Part shown: one piece after another, positions 58,040 through 64,000 of the stretch
Layout of the letters: every line of letters begins with the position of its first letter
How positions within the stretch are numbered: position 1 is the stretch's first letter
NCBI RefSeq assembly: GCF_900007165.1
Contig: NZ_CYGY02000067.1
Coordinates: 94,816 to 158,815, forward strand
Length of the DNA: 64,000 nucleotides
Direction: 5' to 3'
Source of the DNA: Paraburkholderia piptadeniae
GTDB taxonomy: Bacteria > Pseudomonadota > Gammaproteobacteria > Burkholderiales > Burkholderiaceae
Made by a program: the position numbers and the translations under genes
Notes under the pieces: model-generated
The model's input: only the letters and a program-made list of their open reading frames with translations
Databases searched by the model: none
Told to the model about the DNA's origin: nothing

Positions 58040-61000
58040 ATGAATGCGCCCGATCTAGCCGCCACGCCCGACCAGTCCGACCTGGCCATCGAAACACCCG
58101 TCGCGCCTGTGACGCTCGACGACAAGTACACGCTTGAAAAAGGCCGCGTGTACATCAGCGGCACGCAGGCGCTCGTACGTCTTCCGATGCTGCAAAAAGC
58201 TCGCGACCTGAAAGCGGGCCTGAACACGGCCGGCTTCATTTCGGGCTATCGCGGCTCGCCTCTCGGCGCGCTCGATCGGTCGCTGTGGAAAGCGAAAAAG
58301 CATCTGCAGGCAAACGACATCGTCTTTCAGCCTGGCGTCAACGAGGATCTGGCCGCGACATCCGTATGGGGCACGCAGCAGATCAACCTGTGGCCGGGCG
58401 CGACGCGCGACGGCGTGTTCGGCATGTGGTATGGGAAGGGCCCCGGCGTCGACCGCACGGGCGATGTGTTCAAGCACGCGAACTCCGCAGGCAGCGATGC
58501 GCGTGGCGGCGTGCTCGTGCTGGCAGGCGACGACCACGCGGCCAAATCGTCATCCGTCGCTCATCAATCCGAGCATGCGTTCATCGCGGCGGGCATTCCC
58601 GTGCTCTATCCGGCGAACGTGCAGGAATATCTGGACTACGGCCTGCACGGATGGGCGATGAGCCGCTACTCGGGCCTATGGGTCGCGATGAAATGCGTGA
58701 CGGATGTGATCGAGTCCACCGCGTCGATCGATCTCGATCCGGAACGCGTCGAGATCGTCACGCCGACCGACTACACGATGCCTGCCGGCGGTCTCAACAT
58801 CCGATGGCCCGATGCGCCGCTCGCGCAGGAAGCCCGGCTGCTGGACGAGAAATGGTATGCGGCCCTCGCCTACGTGCGCGCGAACAAGCTGAACCGTGTG
58901 GTCATCGACTCGCCGAAGCCGCGCTTTGGCATCATCACGGCGGGCAAGGCCTATCTCGACGTGCGCCAGGCGCTGAGCGACCTTGGCCTCGATGACGACA
59001 CGTGTGCGCAGATCGGCTTGCGTCTGTTGAAAGTGGGTTGCGTGTGGCCGCTCGACGCGCAGGACGCGCGTGCATTCGCTACGGGGCTCGAAGAGATACT
59101 CGTCGTCGAAGAAAAGCGCCAGATTCTCGAATACGCGTTGAAGGAAGAACTGTACAACTGGCGCGAGGATGTTCGCCCGAAGATCTACGGCAAGTTCGAC
59201 GAGCGCGACAACGAAGGCGGCGAATGGTCCGTGCCGCGCGGCGACTGGCTGCTGCCCGCGCATTACGAGCTGTCGCCCGCGCTGATCGCGAAGGGCATTG
59301 CACGTCGGCTCGCGCGTGCGGATTTGCCCGAGGACGTGCGCGCGCGGATGCTCGCACGCGTGGCGATCATCGAGGCGAAAGAACGCGAAGCCGCGAAGCC
59401 CCGCGTGTCCGTCGAGCGAAAGCCGTGGTTCTGCTCCGGCTGCCCGCACAACACGTCGACGAATGTGCCCGAAGGCTCGCGCGCGCTCGCGGGCATCGGT
59501 TGCCACTACATGTCGATGTGGATGGACCGCAAGACGGAAACCTTCAGCCAGATGGGCGGCGAAGGCGTGGCGTGGCTCGGCCAGATGCACTTTTCCGGCG
59601 ACAAGCACGTATTCGTCAATCTCGGCGACGGCACCTACTTCCATTCCGGGCTGCTCGCGATCCGCGCGGCGATCGCGGCGAATGCGAACGTCACGTACAA
59701 GATCCTCTATAACGATGCCGTCGCGATGACGGGCGGCCAGCCTGTCGACGGCGTGCTCACGGTGCCTCAGATCGCGCATCAGGTCCACGCCGAGGGCGCA
59801 AAGCGGATCGTCATCGTCACCGACGAGCCGCAGAAATATCACTCGGGCATCGTGCTGCCCGCCGGCGTCGACGTTCATCACCGCGATCAGTTGGACTCCG
59901 TTCAGCGCACGTTGCGCGACATGCCCGGCACGACCGTGCTGATCTACGACCAGACCTGCGCGACCGAAAAGCGGCGCCGCCGCAAGCGCGGCACGTATCC
60001 CGACCCGGCGCGCCGTGCGTTCATCAACGATGCCGTTTGCGAAGGGTGCGGCGATTGCTCGGTGCAGTCCAACTGCCTGTCCGTCGAGCCGCTCGACACG
60101 CCGCTGGGCACCAAGCGCAAGATCAACCAGTCGTCGTGCAACAAGGACTTTTCGTGCGTGAAGGGCTTTTGCCCGAGCTTCGTGACGGCTGAAGGCGCGC
60201 AGCTTCGCAAGCCTCAAGCGCCGCTTGCTGCCGGCACGGGAAGCGGCAAGCCCGATTTCGATGCGCTGCCGCTGCCATCGTTGCCCGCGCTCGCGAGGCC
60301 GTATGGCATTCTCGTGACGGGCGTCGGCGGCACGGGCGTCGTGACGATTGGCGGATTGATCGGCATGGCGGCGCATATCGAACGCAAGGGCGTCACTGTG
60401 CTCGATATGGCCGGTCTCGCGCAAAAAGGCGGCGCTGTTCTCAGCCATGTACAGGTCGCGTCCGCGCCCGAAGCACTGCACGCGACACGCATCGCAACGG
60501 GAGAAGCGCGGCTCGTGATCGGTTGCGACGCGATCGTTTCAGCGTCGAACGACGTGCTGTCTCGCACGCAGCATGGCGTGACATTCGCCGCGATCAACAG
60601 CGGCGCCACGCCGACCGCAGACTTCGTCAAGAACCCGAAGTGGACCTTCCCGGGAACGCAGACGGAAGCCGAACTACGCGAGAGCATTGGAGACGGCTGC
60701 GCGTTCATCGACGCCAACGCACTTGCGCTCACGCTGCTTGGCGACACGATCTACAGCAATCCGCTGCTGCTTGGCTTTGCATGGCAGAAAGGCTGGCTGC
60801 CGCTGGAACTGGCGAGCCTTGTGCGTGCGATCGAACTCAATGGTGTTTCGATCGAGAAGAATCGGCAGGCGTTCAATTGGGGACGCTATGTCGCGCATCA
60901 CGGCAATGCCGCCGTTCAGGCGATGATCAAGCCGGCTGTCGCGCCTCAGCGAATCGTTGTGCAGATGCCCGAATCGCTCGACGCGCTGATCGCAGCGCGA

Positions 61001-61642
61001 GAAGCGTTGCTGACCGCTTACCAGAACGCAGCGTACGCGCGAAGCTATCGCCGCGTGATCGACGGGATTCGTGCAAAGGAAACGGAGATCGCCGGTAACT
61101 CGAAACTGCCGCTTACGCGAGCGGTCGCCGTGAACCTCGCGAAACTCATGGCATACAAGGATGAATACGAAGTCGCTCGTCTTTACGCCGACCCCGCCTA
61201 TATGGAGAAACTGCGTCAGCAGTTCGACGGTGTACCGGGACGCGACTACAAGCTGAGTTTCTACCTTGCGCCGCCCTTGCTCGCGAAGCGCGATGAGCAC
61301 GGGCATTTGCAGAAGAAGCGCTTCGGCCCGTGGATACTGCCCGCTTTTCGCGTGCTCGCACGGATGAAGGGACTTCGCGGCACGGCACTCGATGTGTTCG
61401 GACGAACCGCTGAGCGGCGCGGCGAGCGTCAACTGATCGCCGAATACATTGAGCTCGTCGATGAGTTCTGTGCGACGCTCGATGCCAAACGTCTCCCTGT
61501 GGCGCTGCAACTGGCCAACCTGCCCGATGACATACGCGGGTTCGGTCACGTCAAGGAGCGTAATGTCCGGGCAGCGGCAAACAAGAAGGAGCGTTTGCTG
61601 CGAGAGTACCTGACGCCGGAACAATCGACTGCATGCGCATGA
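58040..61642 (+). CDS. indolepyruvate ferredoxin oxidoreductase family protein (fused subunits)
   Basis: A 1200-residue fused 2-oxoacid:ferredoxin oxidoreductase that would decarboxylate indolepyruvate or other aryl-pyruvates to acyl-CoA with thiamine diphosphate. The alpha part has SGYRGSPLGALD, VNEDLAATSVWGTQQ and DDHAAKSSSVAHQSE. The thiamine and Fe-S part has WFCSGCPHNTSTNVPEGS, GIGCHYM and CEGCGDCSVQSNC with SCNKDFSCVKGFCPSF. The gamma-type domain has ILVTGVGGTGVVTIGGLIGMAAH. The single-chain form is common in aerobic proteobacteria. ATG 58040 follows GGAG. A divergent LysR gene controls it. A role in aromatic amino-acid catabolism is inferred from the family. Confidence 0.93.
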   Translation: MNAPDLAATPDQSDLAIETPVAPVTLDDKYTLEKGRVYISGTQALVRLPMLQKARDLKAGLNTAGFISGYRGSPLGALDRSLWKAKKHLQANDIVFQPGVNEDLAATSVWGTQQINLWPGATRDGVFGMWYGKGPGVDRTGDVFKHANSAGSDARGGVLVLAGDDHAAKSSSVAHQSEHAFIAAGIPVLYPANVQEYLDYGLHGWAMSRYSGLWVAMKCVTDVIESTASIDLDPERVEIVTPTDYTMPAGGLNIRWPDAPLAQEARLLDEKWYAALAYVRANKLNRVVIDSPKPRFGIITAGKAYLDVRQALSDLGLDDDTCAQIGLRLLKVGCVWPLDAQDARAFATGLEEILVVEEKRQILEYALKEELYNWREDVRPKIYGKFDERDNEGGEWSVPRGDWLLPAHYELSPALIAKGIARRLARADLPEDVRARMLARVAIIEAKEREAAKPRVSVERKPWFCSGCPHNTSTNVPEGSRALAGIGCHYMSMWMDRKTETFSQMGGEGVAWLGQMHFSGDKHVFVNLGDGTYFHSGLLAIRAAIAANANVTYKILYNDAVAMTGGQPVDGVLTVPQIAHQVHAEGAKRIVIVTDEPQKYHSGIVLPAGVDVHHRDQLDSVQRTLRDMPGTTVLIYDQTCATEKRRRRKRGTYPDPARRAFINDAVCEGCGDCSVQSNCLSVEPLDTPLGTKRKINQSSCNKDFSCVKGFCPSFVTAEGAQLRKPQAPLAAGTGSGKPDFDALPLPSLPALARPYGILVTGVGGTGVVTIGGLIGMAAHIERKGVTVLDMAGLAQKGGAVLSHVQVASAPEALHATRIATGEARLVIGCDAIVSASNDVLSRTQHGVTFAAINSGATPTADFVKNPKWTFPGTQTEAELRESIGDGCAFIDANALALTLLGDTIYSNPLLLGFAWQKGWLPLELASLVRAIELNGVSIEKNRQAFNWGRYVAHHGNAAVQAMIKPAVAPQRIVVQMPESLDALIAAREALLTAYQNAAYARSYRRVIDGIRAKETEIAGNSKLPLTRAVAVNLAKLMAYKDEYEVARLYADPAYMEKLRQQFDGVPGRDYKLSFYLAPPLLAKRDEHGHLQKKRFGPWILPAFRVLARMKGLRGTALDVFGRTAERRGERQLIAEYIELVDEFCATLDAKRLPVALQLANLPDDIRGFGHVKERNVRAAANKKERLLREYLTPEQSTACA

Positions 61643-61691
61643 GAGGTGCATGTCTGGATGCCGAGGCCAGCGACACGGTGCTGGCCGACGG

Positions 61692-62168
61692 CTACACAGG
61701 CCGCACGCTGAAAATAAAATCCACTTCCACCGACGCGCCTTTCGGCAATTGCAACACGCCAACAGACGTGCGAGTGTGCATGCCGGCATCGCCAAGCACC
61801 GCATACAAGACGTCGGATGCGCCATCGGCGACTTCGCTTTGCATCGTGAAGTCCGGCGCGCTTCGCACGAAAACGGTGATGCGCGGCACCGCCAATATGG
61901 CATCGAGCGTTCCGCAACTCTTCTTGATCAGAGACAGCGCACGGAGCGTCGAAGTCGCTGCTGCACGGCGCCCGTCGTCCAGCGAGACGGATTCGCCCAC
62001 CACGCCCACGAAGCGCACCACGTCTCCCACTCGCGGAATCTGGCCAGCAATGTAGGCCGAGTTTCCATCGATCAAAACAGGCGTGTACCTTCCGCCCTTC
62101 TTGATTTCCTCGTCCGGATCAAATCCGAACTCGGCCGCGACCTGTCGCAACTTGTCGTCTCTCGTCAT
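61692..62168 (-). CDS. RidA/YjgF/Rid-family protein
   Basis: A 158-residue Rid-family protein. It starts MTRDDKLRQVAAEFGFDPDEEIKKGGRYTPVLIDGNSAYIAGQIPRVGD and has LIKKSCGTLDAILAVPRITVFVRSAPDF and PKGASVEVDFIFSV. RidA proteins hydrolyse reactive enamine/imine intermediates; this one is the longer YjgH/Rid2-like type. Its ribosome site is only GGTGAAAG. It converges with the indolepyruvate oxidoreductase gene, 49 bases apart. Imines made by amine or D-amino-acid oxidation could be substrates, but the fit is only by family. Confidence 0.85.
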   Translation of the reverse strand: MTRDDKLRQVAAEFGFDPDEEIKKGGRYTPVLIDGNSAYIAGQIPRVGDVVRFVGVVGESVSLDDGRRAAATSTLRALSLIKKSCGTLDAILAVPRITVFVRSAPDFTMQSEVADGASDVLYAVLGDAGMHTRTSVGVLQLPKGASVEVDFIFSVRPV

Positions 62169-62410
62169 GGCACTTTCACCGACGCTGTCGAAAGCGTAAG
62201 GATAGTTGAGTGCTTTGGGTTTGTCCCATACGACGTGTGTCGCAATCCGCCATATCCGCGTCGCCTGCACGCAAAACCTTTCCATCCACCCTGTCGTTAA
62301 TGTGTTCGCAACCCAGGATCGCCACGCGTTGCAAGACGGCACCCGTCTTTCGCGATCCGGAAAACACATCCGCCGATGGCCGCGCCCGGCCGCCGGCCAG
62401 GGGACGTCTC

Positions 62411-63976
62411 GTGCGAAAACAACTGACTATCCGCGGCGGACTCGTCGCGACAATCGCCGGCTATACCGTACTGCTCGTGCTGGTGGTCGGTGCGTGCATC
62501 GCTGGCCTCTATGTCGGCAATGCTTCGCTCGAGGCGATGTACCGCGACGACACTGCTTCGCTGCTGCACCTCAAGACCAGCTCCGAGCGCATGCTCGTCC
62601 TGCGCGAGCGCCTGAGCGACGTTGCGCAGATCATCAGTGCCGGCCAGTCCGCCAAGGAGGGGATCGCGCAAGTCCACACGCTTCTTACGCAGAGCAACGA
62701 CGAACTGGCGGCCTACTCGCGCCTGCACCCGCGCGCCGCCGAAGAGCAATCGCTTTTCGACACGCTCCAGCACAACCGCCAGGCCCTGCTCGACCAGGTC
62801 TTTCTGAAGGCGCTGTCCCAACTCGATCACGACGATGCGTTCAATTTCCTCAGCACGCAGCGTGACGCGCCGCCCGCGCTGTTCGCTGCGTACCAGAATG
62901 CGATCGGCGCGCTCGAAGCGTTCCAGGTCGCGCGAGAAAAGGCCCGCTACGACGCGGCCGCCACGCGTTTCCACCGGATCGTCTGGGCGATGGGCGCGGT
63001 GGCCGCGTTCGCGCTCGTCGTCGGCTTCTTTGCGCAGCGCGCGCTTGCGAAGGCGATCGTCGAGCCGATCTCTCTGGCCGTCGACCACTTCGAGAAGATC
63101 GCGAAAGGCGACCTGACGGGCACTGTCGTCATTTCCCGCGAAAACGAAATGGCCTGGCTGCTGAACGCGCTCGAGCAGATGCAGGCGGGCCTCATCGATA
63201 CCGTGAAGCAGGTGCGCGCGAGCACCGAGACGATCGTCGGCGACGTTCGCGCGATTGCGAGCGGTAACGTCGACCTGTCGGCGCGCACCGAGCAGCAAGC
63301 CGTATCGCTACAGCAGGCCGCGGCGAGCGTGGAGCAGCTGACGGCGGCCGTGCGCCAGAACGCGGACAACGCTCGCGATGCACGCACCTACGTCGAGGGC
63401 GCCGCCGACATCGCGTCGCGTGGCGGAGAGGCGATGCAGCGCGTCGTCGAAACGATGTCCGCGATCTCCGAAAGCTCCGCGCGGATCTCGGGCATCGTCG
63501 GCGTCATCGAGAGCATTGCGTTCCAGACGAACATCCTCGCGTTGAACGCGGCCGTCGAAGCCGCGCGCGCAGGCGAGCAGGGACGCGGCTTCGCGGTCGT
63601 CGCGACCGAAGTTCGCGGACTCGCGCAGCGCTGCGCGTCGGCCGCGAGGGAAATCAAGGAGCTGATCGGCGATTCCGCGCGGCGCGTCGACGACGGCAGC
63701 GGCCTCGTCGCGCTGGCAGGCTCGACGATGGGCGAGCTCGTCGCCGCCGTCGAGCGCGTCAATACGATCATGAGCGAAATCAGCATCGCGTCCGATGAGC
63801 AGTCCTCGGGCATCGAGCAGGTGAACACCACGGTCACGCAAATGGAGCAGACGATGCAGCGCAACGCGGCGCTCGTCGAGGAGGCGGCAGCCGTGGCGCT
63901 CTCGCTCGAGGAGCAGAGCGGGCGGCTCAACGACGCGGTGGCGCAGTTCCGGCTTCGCGAAGAGGCATTCGCCTGA
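62411..63976 (+). CDS. methyl-accepting chemotaxis protein
   Basis: A 521-residue chemoreceptor. An N-terminal membrane span (VATIAGYTVLLVLVVGACIAGLYV) leads to a short helical periplasmic sensor of about 150 residues. The second span (IVWAMGAVAAFALVVGFFAQ) is followed by HAMP (EPISLAVDHFEKIAKGDLTGTVV) and the signalling domain with the hairpin tip IESIAFQTNILALNAAVEAARAGEQGRGFAVVA. It resembles Tar/Tsr-type TarH receptors of Burkholderiales. GTG 62411 with AGGGG seven bases upstream is the likely start; the frame opens earlier without a receptor-like N-terminus. The ligand is unknown. The 242 bases upstream (62169-62410) hold no gene. Confidence 0.92.
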   Translation: MRKQLTIRGGLVATIAGYTVLLVLVVGACIAGLYVGNASLEAMYRDDTASLLHLKTSSERMLVLRERLSDVAQIISAGQSAKEGIAQVHTLLTQSNDELAAYSRLHPRAAEEQSLFDTLQHNRQALLDQVFLKALSQLDHDDAFNFLSTQRDAPPALFAAYQNAIGALEAFQVAREKARYDAAATRFHRIVWAMGAVAAFALVVGFFAQRALAKAIVEPISLAVDHFEKIAKGDLTGTVVISRENEMAWLLNALEQMQAGLIDTVKQVRASTETIVGDVRAIASGNVDLSARTEQQAVSLQQAAASVEQLTAAVRQNADNARDARTYVEGAADIASRGGEAMQRVVETMSAISESSARISGIVGVIESIAFQTNILALNAAVEAARAGEQGRGFAVVATEVRGLAQRCASAAREIKELIGDSARRVDDGSGLVALAGSTMGELVAAVERVNTIMSEISIASDEQSSGIEQVNTTVTQMEQTMQRNAALVEEAAAVALSLEEQSGRLNDAVAQFRLREEAFA

Positions 63977-64000
63977 CGCCTGCGCGCCGGATAAACCGTG

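Overview
The window is a GC-rich, densely coded stretch of a proteobacterial chromosome or large replicon. Gene content and protein sequence suggest a Burkholderiales bacterium of the Paraburkholderia type, but no rRNA or other marker is present to fix the taxon. Nearly everything from 0 to about 35 kb concerns growth on one-carbon compounds, so the host looks like a facultative methylotroph able to use methylamine.

Layout: (1) 0-4.1 kb: the end of a NarX-like sensor kinase, a NarL-type response regulator and a sigma-54 activator. (2) 4.2-8.1 kb: a Calvin-cycle fragment, cbbR divergent from cbbF-cbbP-cbbZ; the FBPase homologue has lost most of its metal-binding acids. (3) 8.2-10.2 kb: a dihydroneopterin aldolase and two methanofuran-type genes (MfnB-like and MfnE-like), which point to pterin/furan-linked formaldehyde oxidation. 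(4) 10.6-21.6 kb: a CbbR/QscR-like LysR gene divergent from a serine-cycle operon glyA-sgaA-hprA-mtkA-mtkB-ppc-mclA. (5) 21.6-33.5 kb, minus strand: an apparent operon purU-mgdABCD-gmaS-mgsABC-folD plus a stand-alone PLP-enzyme C-terminal domain. This is the N-methylglutamate route of methylamine oxidation joined to two tetrahydrofolate C1 enzymes. (6) 33.8-37.5 kb: an XRE-cupin regulator, a second NarL-type regulator closely related to the first, and four small genes of unknown function.

How it works together: GmaS and MgsABC turn methylamine into N-methylglutamate. MgdABCD oxidises that and probably delivers the carbon as methylene-tetrahydrofolate. FolD and PurU interconvert it with formyl-tetrahydrofolate and formate, and GlyA feeds it into the serine cycle. 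Six 16-bp sites of the NarL 7-2-7 type (TACCCAC-NN-GNGGGTA-like) lie upstream of the regulators, the serine-cycle operon, the purU-mgd operon and the small unknown genes. Only one lower-scoring candidate was found beyond 37.1 kb. I infer a C1 regulon run by the two NarL paralogues.

From 37.8 kb on the content changes: a DUF1989 gene, a branched-chain-amino-acid-type ABC transporter with a LivM-LivG fusion, a DadA-like oxidase and an Asp/Glu-racemase-family gene (37.8-46.5 kb); a mercury-resistance cluster merR/merCAB with merT gone and merP truncated (46.6-50.0 kb); a gene-poor kilobase and an orphan phosphopantetheinyl transferase (50-52.3 kb); a LysR/aconitase-family/MFS unit (52.6-57.0 kb); a LysR gene divergent from a large indolepyruvate ferredoxin oxidoreductase (57.0-61.6 kb); a RidA-family gene and a chemotaxis receptor (61.7-64 kb).
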